Shown here piece by piece: positions 33,648 to 42,013 of a DNA stretch of 54,523 nt. The notes below the pieces were generated by a model that was given only the letters and a program-made list of their open reading frames with translations, was not told where the DNA came from and did not search any database. This stretch comes from an uncultured Bacteroidales bacterium (GTDB lineage Bacteria; Bacteroidota; Bacteroidia; Bacteroidales; Bacteroidaceae): assembly GCA_937914945.1 (NCBI GenBank), contig CALGJF010000047.1:1-54523 (forward strand), in the 5' to 3' direction. How positions within the stretch are numbered: position 1 is the stretch's first letter; every line of letters starts with the position of its first letter. Both the position numbers and the translations under genes were made by a program.

Positions 33648-34262
33648 CTAATACTTTCTTTTGAATGTTTTCTTCCCCATCTGGCGTGCCTTGTTTGCGC
33701 GCTGTCCGTTCTCTTTGTTTCCGGGGTTTATTCTTATTTCACCCTCTTTGATGTCGATTTTCCCTTGCGAGTAGAATCGCAGATCCTCAAAAATCTTTTT
33801 ATCCTCAACCCCGTCTTTGTTCCATGCAATGTAGTTCTTTTTCATCTGCACCATTATGAGCTCCACAAAGCGGTCGCGCTCCTCGCCCTCCTCCATTGTG
33901 CAGGCGTGTGCAATCATATCTTCCACAATGCGGCCATAGTGGCGGTTTGCTATCTCGCCGGTCTGGTAGGGGATTCTTTGTGGCGGTTCGTTGAATTTTT
34001 CTTTCTTGATAACCTCCACGGGGTAGTCTATGTCCAATTTGAAATCGGACATTATGGCAAGGTGGTCCCATAGCTTGCGCTCCCAATCGGGTAGTGCGCG
34101 CAGGTTGGGGAACATGCTGCCCATGATGTTTATTATCGTCTGTGCGCACTTTTGCCTCTCCTCTCTATCCTCTATTGTGAGTGCGTGGTCCACCATCTTC
34201 TGTACCGAACGGCCATATTCGGGCAACGGCAGTCTCTTCTGTTTGGTATTGTATTCCATCAT
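33648..34262 (-). CDS. DUF4290 family protein
   Basis: A 204-residue cytoplasmic protein of a Bacteroidetes-specific family of unknown function. The N-terminal half is helical and conserved (LPEYGRSVQKMVDHALTI), with DWERKLWDHLAIMSDF in the middle. The C-terminus is basic (KARQMGKKTFKRKY), which might contact RNA or a negatively charged partner. It starts at ATG 34262 or 34259. It sits upstream of murA in a conserved housekeeping block, which suggests a link to wall synthesis or ribosome function, but this is inference. Confidence 0.85.
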   Translation of the reverse strand: MMEYNTKQKRLPLPEYGRSVQKMVDHALTIEDREERQKCAQTIINIMGSMFPNLRALPDWERKLWDHLAIMSDFKLDIDYPVEVIKKEKFNEPPQRIPYQTGEIANRHYGRIVEDMIAHACTMEEGEERDRFVELIMVQMKKNYIAWNKDGVEDKKIFEDLRFYSQGKIDIKEGEIRINPGNKENGQRANKARQMGKKTFKRKY

Positions 34263-34293
34263 AATGGTAATGTTTTGTAAAATAAAAAACGGC

Positions 34294-34998
34294 TTATTGA
34301 AAATTCTTAAGCAGCTCCTTTGGCTTTGTTGCTATAAAATTCTTTAAGTAAAACGGCTCAAAGTATGCAATATCCTCGTAACGCTGTTCCCACACGGCAC
34401 GCTCGGCAAGCGGCATCATGTTTTTTGCCAGCGGATTGCCGAATTTTTCGGTGAAATGGGCGTTCGGGTGCTTTATTATGCTGCTGCACTTGGGCGCTCC
34501 GTTGCCAAAGAAATAGACGGGGCGGGTGGCGAGCAGGTCGGCAAAACTCTCTTCGGTAACAATCACAGCACTTGTCTCCTGTACCACATTCAGTGCTCTG
34601 TCATATACCGTGGCATATACCTCGTTGCGGCGGGCATCAATCATGGGGCATAGCAGGGCGTCCTCGGGCAGTTCCTCGCCAAGCAACATGGGCACGCACA
34701 TGATGGCCGTTGTGGGTATTGCCACAAGCGGTATGTTGCGTCCATAGCACACACCCTTTGCGGTAGATGATGCTATGCGCAGGCTGGTGTACGACCCCGG
34801 GCCGCAACTCAATGCCACAGCCGTCAGTGGCATGCTGCGGCTGTCTGCCATGTTTATCGCCTCCTCCACGTAGGGTGCAAGCACTTTGGCGTGGGAGCGT
34901 TCCTCTCTGTTCACTCTTTCGAAAAACACCTGACCATCCTCGCTCAATGCAACCGAGCAAATCTCGGTCGATGCCTCTATATGTAAAATTACTGCCAT
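34294..34998 (-). CDS. tsaB: tRNA threonylcarbamoyladenosine biosynthesis protein TsaB
   Basis: A 234-residue member of the ASKHA fold that works with TsaD and TsaE to put the t6A modification on tRNAs that read ANN codons. The N-terminal LHIEASTEICSVAL is the degenerate ATPase motif, GPGSYTSLRIASSTAKGV is the family signature, and the C-terminal part carries LLCPMIDARRNEVYATVY. The start is set at MAVILHIEAS; the 20-codon upstream extension lacks similarity. It is the first gene of the minus-strand block. Confidence 0.92.
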   Translation of the reverse strand: MAVILHIEASTEICSVALSEDGQVFFERVNREERSHAKVLAPYVEEAINMADSRSMPLTAVALSCGPGSYTSLRIASSTAKGVCYGRNIPLVAIPTTAIMCVPMLLGEELPEDALLCPMIDARRNEVYATVYDRALNVVQETSAVIVTEESFADLLATRPVYFFGNGAPKCSSIIKHPNAHFTEKFGNPLAKNMMPLAERAVWEQRYEDIAYFEPFYLKNFIATKPKELLKNFQ

Positions 34999-35047
34999 AT
35001 TCTTTCTCTTTTTTGCTTTACAAATTGCCTGTTTTCGCAGTTTACCG

Positions 35048-35055
35048 CAAAAATA
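35048..35055 (-). promoter_or_regulatory. Candidate -7 element for the tsaB-murA-rseP block
   Basis: The minus strand reads TATTTTTG, a full TAnnTTTG match, about 50 bases before the tsaB ATG. No clear -33 TTTG at 19 bases. Confidence 0.4.
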
Positions 35056-35227
35056 CAAATTAAATGTTATAGTTACTAATAAATAATATTTTTTAATATT
35101 GTATTCGTGTCAAGTTACCTGTTTTTGCAAACAGCATTGCCATCTGCTACCCGCCCGCGTTTTGTCAATTTTGTGGCGATGTAACAAAAAATGGGCATTG
35201 CAAGTGCTGCTTTTTGGAATAATTGGT

Positions 35228-35235
35228 TATTTTTG
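35228..35235 (+). promoter_or_regulatory. Candidate -7 element for yicC-gmk-nadD
   Basis: TATTTTTG matches TAnnTTTG, about 67 bases upstream of yicC. No clear -33. Confidence 0.4.
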
Positions 35236-35302
35236 CATAATATTGCAATCTTAACAACGTGGCGTTAGCGCAACAAGGCGCATCGTCGTAAAATTAAATG
35301 AC

Positions 35303-36178
35303 ATGATATACTCGATGACAGGCTACGGCAAGGCAACCGTACTCTATTTGGACAGAAAAATTTGTGTTGAGATACGCTCCCTTAATGGCAAGGCTATGGA
35401 TTTATCCACGCGCATTGCACCGCAGTTCAAGGGACACGAGATGGAGATACGTTCTCTCATAACATCGGCTCTTGAACGTGGAAAGGTCGATTTCTCGCTA
35501 TGGGTGGAGCAGGGCGAGAAGGCCGATGCCCCATCAATAAACATAGAGGTAATGAAGGCCTATGTGGAGCAGATGACCGAGGCTTCAAAAGCCACCTCGA
35601 TACCCATGCCGCAGAATCTGTTCGAAACACTGCTGCGCATGCCCGATGTGATAGCCCGCAAAGAGGTTTACGAAGTGGGCGATGAGGAGTGGGCGCTCAC
35701 TCTTGGCGCAATTAACGAAGCCATTGCCGATATCCTCTCCTTCCGCAAACAGGAGGGCGAGGCCTTGCAAGCAAAATTCCTCGATAAAATCGGCAATATT
35801 TCCTCTCTTTTGAAGAGTGTTGAGCCCTACGAAAAGGAGCGTGTCGAGAAGATTCGCGCCCGCATAAAAGAGACCCTTGAAAAACAGGTGGGTGTGGAAT
35901 ATGACAAGAATCGCTTTGAACAGGAGTTGATATTCTACATTGAAAAACTCGATATAAACGAGGAGAAACAACGCCTCTCCAACCACCTGAACTATTTTGT
36001 AGAGACTATTAACGGGCCTCATGGCCAGGGTAAAAAACTCGGCTTTATAGCACAGGAGATGGGGCGCGAGATAAATACCCTTGGCAGCAAGAGCAATCAT
36101 GCCGAGATGCAGAACATTGTGGTGAAGATGAAAGACGAGCTTGAACAGATAAAAGAACAAGTCCTAAACGTAATGTAA
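35303..36178 (+). CDS. yicC: YicC family endoribonuclease-like protein
   Basis: A 291-residue cytoplasmic protein. The N-terminal MIYSMTGYGKA and SLNGKAMDLSTRIAPQ are the YicC hallmark; the C-terminal half has the conserved acidic helix and ends with EMGREINTLGSKSNHAEMQN. Members have been described as metal-dependent RNases that act on small RNAs. It opens an operon with gmk and nadD, a common neighbourhood in many bacteria; gmk starts 4 bases later. Confidence 0.93.
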   Translation: MIYSMTGYGKATVLYLDRKICVEIRSLNGKAMDLSTRIAPQFKGHEMEIRSLITSALERGKVDFSLWVEQGEKADAPSINIEVMKAYVEQMTEASKATSIPMPQNLFETLLRMPDVIARKEVYEVGDEEWALTLGAINEAIADILSFRKQEGEALQAKFLDKIGNISSLLKSVEPYEKERVEKIRARIKETLEKQVGVEYDKNRFEQELIFYIEKLDINEEKQRLSNHLNYFVETINGPHGQGKKLGFIAQEMGREINTLGSKSNHAEMQNIVVKMKDELEQIKEQVLNVM

Positions 36179-36182
36179 AAAT

Positions 36183-36749
36183 ATGAGCAACGGAAAAGTA
36201 GTTATATTTTCAGCACCGTCGGGCTCCGGGAAATCCACTTTGGTACACTATCTCATGGAGCAGAACCCTACGTTCGGTTTTTCGGTGTCGGCAACAAGCC
36301 GCCCGCCCCGTGGCGAGGAGCAGCATGGCGTGGATTATTTCTTTTTCACTCCCGATGAATTCCGCGCAAAGATATTTGCAAACGAGTTTGTGGAGTACGA
36401 AGAGGTCTATCCCGGCCGTTTCTATGGCACGCTTAAATCCCAGGTAGAGGAGCAACTGACCCGCCAAAACATACTTTTTGATGTAGATGTGAAGGGTGGT
36501 TGCAGCCTCAAAAAATATTATGGCTCGCGTGCTCTGTTCATCTTCGTGCAAGCCCCCTCTATCGAGGAACTGCGCAACCGCCTTGTGCAGCGAGGCGATA
36601 CCGCCCCCGACGAGATAGAGAATCGTTTAGGTAAGGCCGAGTACGAGATGACCTTCTCAAAGTATGCCGACAGGGTGATTGTAAACGACGACCTTGAAAA
36701 AGCTAAAGCTGAAGTGCTTGCAGTTGTCAATAAATTTTTGAATGAATAA
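36183..36749 (+). CDS. gmk: Guanylate kinase
   Basis: A 188-residue enzyme that phosphorylates GMP to GDP. Walker A is SAPSGSGKSTLV near residues 10-21; TSRPPRGEEQHGVDYFF is the GMP-binding signature; IENRLGKAEYEM is in the lid. Length is typical. Its end overlaps the nadD start by 8 bases. Confidence 0.95.
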   Translation: MSNGKVVIFSAPSGSGKSTLVHYLMEQNPTFGFSVSATSRPPRGEEQHGVDYFFFTPDEFRAKIFANEFVEYEEVYPGRFYGTLKSQVEEQLTRQNILFDVDVKGGCSLKKYYGSRALFIFVQAPSIEELRNRLVQRGDTAPDEIENRLGKAEYEMTFSKYADRVIVNDDLEKAKAEVLAVVNKFLNE

Positions 36750-37323
36750 AATACCCACAGTAATATTCGGCGGCAGTTTCAATCCCATTCACAATGGGCA
36801 TGTGGCGCTTGCCCGCGAGGTGTGTGCGGCGGGGCTTGCCCGCGAGGTGTGGTTCATGGTGTCGCCCCTAAATCCTCATAAAGAGGGGCAGTCGCTGGCC
36901 CCCGAGGAACACCGCCTGCGCATGGTGCAGCTTGCCACCGATGGCGATTCGCGCCTGCAAGCCAGCGACTTTGAGTTTTCTCTGCCCCGTCCATCGTACA
37001 CTGTGAATACTCTCGCCGCCCTGTGCGATGCATATCCGTCGCGCGAGTTTATTCTGCTCATAGGTGCCGATAATTGGGAAAAATTCCACAAATGGTACAA
37101 GTGGGAAGATATCCTTGCCCGCCACAAAATAATAGTCTATCCGCGAGGCAGTGAGGCCCGGCCGCAATTACCACAAGGAGTAATATGGCTCTCGGCGGCC
37201 CTGCATAATGTCAGTTCCACCCAAATAAGGGAGGCCTTGGCTGTCGGCGCCGATGTGTCGGCAATGGTGGCGCCGCAGGTAGCACAATATATAAAGGAAC
37301 ATAAATTATATATAAAGGAATAA
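36742..37323 (+). CDS. nadD: Nicotinate-nucleotide adenylyltransferase
   Basis: A 193-residue enzyme that makes deamido-NAD from nicotinate mononucleotide and ATP. GGSFNPIHNGHVALA carries the HxGH nucleotidyl-transfer motif, and VSSTQIREALAVG is the second, ISSTxIR-type motif near the C-terminus. The start overlaps gmk by 8 bases, and the stop overlaps the next ATG by one base (TAATG). Confidence 0.94.
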   Translation: MNKIPTVIFGGSFNPIHNGHVALAREVCAAGLAREVWFMVSPLNPHKEGQSLAPEEHRLRMVQLATDGDSRLQASDFEFSLPRPSYTVNTLAALCDAYPSREFILLIGADNWEKFHKWYKWEDILARHKIIVYPRGSEARPQLPQGVIWLSAALHNVSSTQIREALAVGADVSAMVAPQVAQYIKEHKLYIKE

Positions 37324-37967
37324 TGAAAAAAATATTTTTTGCAATCTTCATCTCCTTTTCGTCGCTGCTCACAGCGCAGGAAACAATAGAGTTTTATCCC
37401 GAAATGAGCGACCCTTTGCAGGCCGTGTTCTGCGACTACGCTACCGCCGAGGGTGAGGTTAAATACATATCGAGCCGCGATGGCCAATATGTGGGTAATC
37501 TCATCGATAACAAAATATATGGTTGGGGCTATTTCCTCTCCAACAGCGGCGCGCAAACAGTTGGGCAGTATCGCAACGGCCGCCACTTTTTCGGAATAAC
37601 AATAACCGGCGAGACCGCCCGTGTAGGTAGCGAAAAGCATTTTGTGGAGTACGACCTTGCAACAGGACATATACTGCGCGTGTGTACCCCGGAGGGCAAT
37701 CCCCGCCTTGCTGCCCCCTATGTTTCAACCCCCGAAAATCCCACGCCACGTTATACATTCAAGAAAATAGTGTACGAAAATGGCGATACATACTACGGCG
37801 AGATGCGCGACGACCGCCGCCACGGCTATGGTATCTACTATTGGACAAACGGCGATTTCTGGTATGGCCGTTACGTGGGCGGTTACCGCCAGGGCTATGG
37901 TGCCCTTTATAAAACCGACCATCAGGTATTTTCGGGCAAGTGGATAGGCGACAGCAAAATGGAATAG
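37323..37967 (+). CDS. Secreted MORN-repeat protein
   Basis: A 214-residue protein with a signal peptide (MKKIFFAIFISFSSLLTAQ). MORN-like units appear as GQYVGNLIDNKIYGWGYF and, near the C-terminus, GDTYYGEMRDDRRHGYGIYY and GDFWYGRYVGGYRQGYGALY. MORN repeats form elongated beta hairpins that bind membranes or proteins. It is coupled to nadD by a TAATG overlap, although a functional link to NAD synthesis is not evident. The role is unknown. Confidence 0.8.
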   Translation: MKKIFFAIFISFSSLLTAQETIEFYPEMSDPLQAVFCDYATAEGEVKYISSRDGQYVGNLIDNKIYGWGYFLSNSGAQTVGQYRNGRHFFGITITGETARVGSEKHFVEYDLATGHILRVCTPEGNPRLAAPYVSTPENPTPRYTFKKIVYENGDTYYGEMRDDRRHGYGIYYWTNGDFWYGRYVGGYRQGYGALYKTDHQVFSGKWIGDSKME

Positions 37968-38101
37968 CCTTGTCGTTCGGCAATGTTGTGTGCAATCGGC
38001 CTTTGCCAATAAATTGCAAACAAAGAGAATAGTTCCTTGCGCAGAGTTGTCCCTATGTTTGCGCTGCGGTTGCTCTTTTGCCCAAAAAAGAAAGCCACTT
38101 T

Positions 38102-38132
38102 TTTGCTTTGTAATTAAATATGGTTATATTTG
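38102..38132 (+). promoter_or_regulatory. Strong Bacteroidota-type promoter for the GH109-like gene
   Basis: TTTG at 38102-38105, a 19-base spacer, and TATATTTG at 38125-38132: an exact match to TTTG-N19-TAnnTTTG. The predicted leader is about 57 bases. It is the best promoter in the window. Confidence 0.75.
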
Positions 38133-38195
38133 CAACCACAACCATGCCAATTAATTGAAATTACATAAATTTATAAACATTAAAACATAACAGTT

Positions 38196-39860
38196 ATGAA
38201 TTTTAAGAAAATCTTTGGTTACGCTTTTGCAGCCGTAATGGCTCTTTCTGGCGTTACCGCACAAGCACAATCACTTTCTCCCTCCACAAAGTGGAGCTGG
38301 GATAAGGGTACTATCGTTGTTGAGACTCCCGCTCGCCCCGAGGGTCAGCAGCATGTTCTTAATCTGGCAGTGGCTCCCATCCAGACCGTGCGCGTAGCAT
38401 TTGTTGGTCTTGGTATGCGTGGTCCCGGTGCCGTAACTCGTTTCTGCCGTATCCCCGGTGTTGAAATCGTTGCTCTTTGCGACTACGAGTACGAGCGCGC
38501 CGAGAAGTGCCAAAAGGAACTTCGCGATCAGGGCCTTATGCCTGCCGATATTTATTCAGGCGAGAAAGGTTATGAGGAACTTTGCAAACGTCCCGACATT
38601 GACCTCGTTTACATCGCAGCCGACTGGAACCACCACTATCCCATTGCAAAGTTCGCCTTGGAGAATGGCAAGCATGCAGCTATCGAGGTTCCCTCTGCAA
38701 TGAACCTGGAGCAGTGCTGGAGCCTTATCGAGCTTGCAGAGAAAACACGTCTTCACTGCTTCATCCTCGAGAACTGCTGCTACGACGACTATGAGATGAA
38801 CGCTCTTGCAATGGCTCAGGATGGCGTTTTCGGTGAGATTATCCGTGCCGAGGGTGCTTATATCCACAGCCTCGAGTGGTTCTGGGATGCATATTGGAAA
38901 GACCCCGCCGACAACGATGTCGATAACCTCCACTGGCGTTTGAAATACAACAAGGAGAACCGTGGCGACCTCTACGCTACTCACGGCCTTGGCCCCGTTG
39001 CACAGTGTCTCGACATTCACCGTGGCGACCGCTTTACAACACTTGTAGCCATGGATACCGATCCTTTCTTCGGCAAGGAACTTGTAAAGGAGAAAACCGG
39101 TAAAGAGTGCAAGGAGTTCCGCAATGGCGACCACACTACTACACTTATGCGTACATCAAAGGGTAAGGTTGTTGAGATTCAGCACAACGTAATGACTCCC
39201 CAGCCCTACAACCGCTTGTTCAAGCTCACAGGTACAAAGGGCTATGCAACCAAGTATCCCACACCCGAGCTTGCACTTTCAGGTGAGGCACTCAAAGGCA
39301 CAGGTGCTCCCCAGGTAGATAACCTCAATGCTCACGGCTTTATGAGCGCAGCTCAGAGAGATGCCATGATGGCAAAATACTATCACCCCATCCTCAAGAA
39401 ATATGTTGAGAAGGGTCGCGACCTTGGCCACGGCGGTATGGACTTTGTGATGGATTCACGTCTTGTTTACTGCTTGCAGAACGGTCTTCCCCTCGATATG
39501 GACGTATATGACATGGCAGAGTGGTGCTGCTTGGCAGAACTCGGTACATTGTCAATGGACAACAACTGCGCACCTGTAACATTCCCCGACTTTACTCGTG
39601 GCCACTGGAACGAGGTTAAGGGCTACAAGCATGCTTATGCTACTCCCGAGATGGAGGCTGCAACAGAGGCTGCTGCCGAGGCTTACACCGCTGCACAGAA
39701 GGAGATTACAGAGAAGGCTGGTCTTTGGAAGTTGTACGATGCAGTGAAGGCTGCCGAGACACCCGCTGCAAAGGCTAAGGCTCAGAAAGCACTCGACAAG
39801 GCTCGCGCTGCTGCCGAGAAGAAAATCGACAAGGCAGTTAAAAAGGCTTTGAAAAAGTAA
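38196..39860 (+). CDS. Secreted Gfo/Idh/MocA protein, GH109-like (alpha-N-acetylgalactosaminidase candidate)
   Basis: A 554-residue exported protein (signal MNFKKIFGYAFAAVMALSGV, cleaved near TAQAQS). Its Rossmann core binds NAD(H) through GLGMRGPGAV (71-80). The C-terminal domain has the GH109-type segments LENCCYDDYE (191-200), RAEGAYIHSLEWFW and ATHGLGPVAQCLD with His263. GH109 enzymes cleave alpha-N-acetylgalactosamine by a redox-elimination route with tightly bound NAD, so a role in mucin or glycan trimming fits. After about residue 480 the protein ends in an Ala/Lys/Glu-rich helical tail finishing KKALKK, which family members normally lack. The gene is alone, with a strong promoter and its own terminator, and is probably well expressed. 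Confidence 0.82.
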   Translation: MNFKKIFGYAFAAVMALSGVTAQAQSLSPSTKWSWDKGTIVVETPARPEGQQHVLNLAVAPIQTVRVAFVGLGMRGPGAVTRFCRIPGVEIVALCDYEYERAEKCQKELRDQGLMPADIYSGEKGYEELCKRPDIDLVYIAADWNHHYPIAKFALENGKHAAIEVPSAMNLEQCWSLIELAEKTRLHCFILENCCYDDYEMNALAMAQDGVFGEIIRAEGAYIHSLEWFWDAYWKDPADNDVDNLHWRLKYNKENRGDLYATHGLGPVAQCLDIHRGDRFTTLVAMDTDPFFGKELVKEKTGKECKEFRNGDHTTTLMRTSKGKVVEIQHNVMTPQPYNRLFKLTGTKGYATKYPTPELALSGEALKGTGAPQVDNLNAHGFMSAAQRDAMMAKYYHPILKKYVEKGRDLGHGGMDFVMDSRLVYCLQNGLPLDMDVYDMAEWCCLAELGTLSMDNNCAPVTFPDFTRGHWNEVKGYKHAYATPEMEAATEAAAEAYTAAQKEITEKAGLWKLYDAVKAAETPAAKAKAQKALDKARAAAEKKIDKAVKKALKK

Positions 39861-39883
39861 TTTCAATCTTTCCAAACAATATT

Positions 39884-39915
39884 CAAGGGGTGCCATACGG
39901 TGCCCCTTGTTTTTG
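39884..39915 (+). terminator. Intrinsic terminator after the GH109-like gene
   Basis: Stem CAAGGGG/CCCCTTG extended by two GU and two GC pairs, loop ATAC, followed by TTTTT. Confidence 0.8.
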
Positions 39916-40115
39916 TATATAACTTAAAGAATCCCGCTATTCCTCTTTTGTGAACAATTTGTAAAAGACAGCCGGCTTGTCAAAAATGAAACAAATTTTC
40001 TTTCAATATTGTAAAAAAATATAAAAAATATAGCGTAAAACCATGTAAATGGCACTTTTTCAAAAAAAATATATATTAAATTTTGTAACATTTTAGGATA
40101 AGAAAAATTTATTTA

Positions 40116-40123
40116 TAAATTTG
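40116..40123 (+). promoter_or_regulatory. Candidate -7 element for the aromatic operon
   Basis: TAAATTTG matches TAnnTTTG, about 36 bases before the DAHP synthase ATG. A TTTT at 40091-40094 lies about 21 bases upstream as a poor -33. The 243 bases between the terminator at 39915 and this gene hold nothing else I recognise; no leader peptide or attenuator was found. Confidence 0.45.
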
Positions 40124-40158
40124 CGCCTCAATAAGAAATCGTTAATAAAAGTAACATT

Positions 40159-41172
40159 ATGATAGCTGTATTAAAAAATGGCGTTACAAAAGCGCAGCGC
40201 GACAACCTTATAAAATGGTTGGAATCGCAGAATGTGAGAGTACACGTATCCGAGGGCGAGATGCAAACCGTGCTCGGCCTCATAGGCGATACAAGTAGAA
40301 TAGACATAGACCTTCTTTCAGGCTTGGAGATAATAGCAAATGTTACCCGCATAAGCGAGCCCTTTAAGAGTGCCAATCGCCGTTTCCACCCCGAGGACAC
40401 CATCGTTGAGGTAGGCAGTGGCGAAAACAAGGTAAAGATTGGTGCAGGCAACTTTGCGATAATGGCCGGCCCCTGCTCGGTAGAGTCCGAGGAGCAGATA
40501 CTCGCCATAGCCACAGCCGTTAAGGCGTCGGGTGCAAATATCCTGCGTGGCGGTGCGTTCAAGCCCCGTACCTCTCCCTATGACTTCCAAGGCTTGCGTG
40601 CCGAGGGCCTCCACCTCCTGCTTAAAGCCCGCGAGGCAACCGGTCTCCCCATTGTAACCGAGATTATGAGCGCAGCCCATCTCGACCTCTTTGCCGATGT
40701 CGATATCATCCAGGTAGGTGCCCGCAATATGCAAAACTTTGAGTTGCTCAAGGAACTTGGCCGTTCAAACAAGCCCATTTTGTTAAAACGTGGTCTTTCG
40801 GCCACATTGAAGGAGCTCCTTATGAGTGCCGAATACATAATGTCCGAGGGTAACGAGCAGGTGATGCTTTGCGAGCGCGGTATCCGCAGCTACGATAATT
40901 ACACCCGTAATGTGCTCGACCTTGCAGCCGTTCCCGTGCTTCATGGTCTCACTCACCTGCCTGTTATTGTCGATCCCAGCCATGCAACAGGCGTTTCGCG
41001 CCTTGTACGCCCCATGGCATGTGCCGCGTGTGCCGCAGGAGCCGATGGACTTATCATCGAGGTACACAACGACCCTGCACACGCCTTGTGCGATGGCGCA
41101 CAATCGCTCACCCCTGCACAGTTCGACGAGGTGGCATCGCGCGTTCGCGAGATTCGTAGCATAATGCACTAA
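40159..41172 (+). CDS. aroF: 3-deoxy-7-phosphoheptulonate (DAHP) synthase, type I-beta
   Basis: A 337-residue entry enzyme of the shikimate pathway (PEP plus erythrose 4-phosphate). An N-terminal ferredoxin-like extension (about 1-70) precedes the barrel, as in the TM0343/AroF group, where it mediates allosteric control by Tyr or Phe. Barrel motifs are AGPCSVESEEQI, FKPRTSPYDFQG and PVIVDPSHATG. It is the first gene of an aromatic operon, followed by tyrA after 10 bases. The symbol aroF follows common usage for this type. Confidence 0.93.
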   Translation: MIAVLKNGVTKAQRDNLIKWLESQNVRVHVSEGEMQTVLGLIGDTSRIDIDLLSGLEIIANVTRISEPFKSANRRFHPEDTIVEVGSGENKVKIGAGNFAIMAGPCSVESEEQILAIATAVKASGANILRGGAFKPRTSPYDFQGLRAEGLHLLLKAREATGLPIVTEIMSAAHLDLFADVDIIQVGARNMQNFELLKELGRSNKPILLKRGLSATLKELLMSAEYIMSEGNEQVMLCERGIRSYDNYTRNVLDLAAVPVLHGLTHLPVIVDPSHATGVSRLVRPMACAACAAGADGLIIEVHNDPAHALCDGAQSLTPAQFDEVASRVREIRSIMH

Positions 41173-41182
41173 ACAGCAAGGT

Positions 41183-42013
41183 ATGAAGGTTGGTGTAGTT
41201 GGTTTAGGGCTCATAGGCGGCTCCGCGGCAAAGGCATACAAGGCTGCGGGCCACACCGTCTATGGCTACGATATAAATAGCACCGTCTTGGGTTATGCGC
41301 GCCTCGATGGTACAATGGATAAGGAGCTGGCAAAGGATACGTTGCAGCAATGCGACCTTTTGCTGCTCACGGCAACCCCGGCTGCTGTTATAGAATATCT
41401 TACTGCCCATGCCCGATATATTCCCGCAAAGACGCTTGTAGTGGATTTTTGCGGAACCAAGCGGGCCGTGTGCGAGCAAGGTTTTGCACTTGCAGCGCAG
41501 CATGGTTTTACTTTTGTAGGCGGGCACCCCATGGCCGGTCTTCAATATTCGGGATACAAATATTCGCGCCCCACACTTTTCAGTGGAGCATCGTTTATAA
41601 TGGTGCCTCCCGTACACGACGATATTAGTCTGCTCGATAGGGTAAAACAGGCCCTCTCGCCGCTTGAATTCAAAAAGTTCGTTGTAGCCACAGCCGATTT
41701 TCACGACCGCATGATAGCATACACCTCACAAATGTGTCATGTGGTATCCAACGCCTTCATAAAGAGCCCGTCGGCGCAATACCACAAGGGATACAGTGCG
41801 GGTAGTTTCCGCGATTTCACACGCGTATCGCGCCTCAATGAGAATATGTGGACAGAACTCTTCTTGGCCAACAGCGAGAACCTTCTCACCGAGCTCGATT
41901 TATTAATAGGCTCCCTGCGCCGGTATCGCGAGGCAATAGCTGCCGGCGATGCCGATACCCTTTGCCGCCTGTTGCGCGAGGGGCGTATAGCCAAAGAGGA
42001 AACAGAAAAATAA
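41183..42013 (+). CDS. tyrA: Prephenate dehydrogenase
   Basis: A 276-residue NAD-dependent enzyme that makes 4-hydroxyphenylpyruvate for tyrosine. The N-terminal VVGLGLIGGSAAKAYK is the dinucleotide-binding motif; VGGHPMAGLQYSGY and the helical C-terminal domain follow. No chorismate mutase or ACT domain is fused, so it is the short monofunctional form. Its stop overlaps the aroB start by one base (TAATG). Confidence 0.9.
   Translation: MKVGVVGLGLIGGSAAKAYKAAGHTVYGYDINSTVLGYARLDGTMDKELAKDTLQQCDLLLLTATPAAVIEYLTAHARYIPAKTLVVDFCGTKRAVCEQGFALAAQHGFTFVGGHPMAGLQYSGYKYSRPTLFSGASFIMVPPVHDDISLLDRVKQALSPLEFKKFVVATADFHDRMIAYTSQMCHVVSNAFIKSPSAQYHKGYSAGSFRDFTRVSRLNENMWTELFLANSENLLTELDLLIGSLRRYREAIAAGDADTLCRLLREGRIAKEETEK

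Larger units (their letters stand above)
34999..35302. other. Divergent intergenic region between tsaB and yicC
   Basis: 304 bases, AT-rich, without a reading frame I can support. It holds one -7 type element for each direction (35048-35055 minus, 35228-35235 plus). I saw no hairpin terminator, riboswitch or repeat in it. Confidence 0.5.

Noticed and set aside
39916..40158. Attenuator or T-box leader before the aromatic operon
   Set aside because: No leader peptide with Phe/Tyr/Trp runs and no hairpin-U-tract structure was visible in these 243 AT-rich bases.
41848..42012. 55-codon upstream extension of aroB
   Set aside because: It lies inside tyrA and lacks similarity; the conserved domain begins at ATG 42013, which overlaps the tyrA stop.
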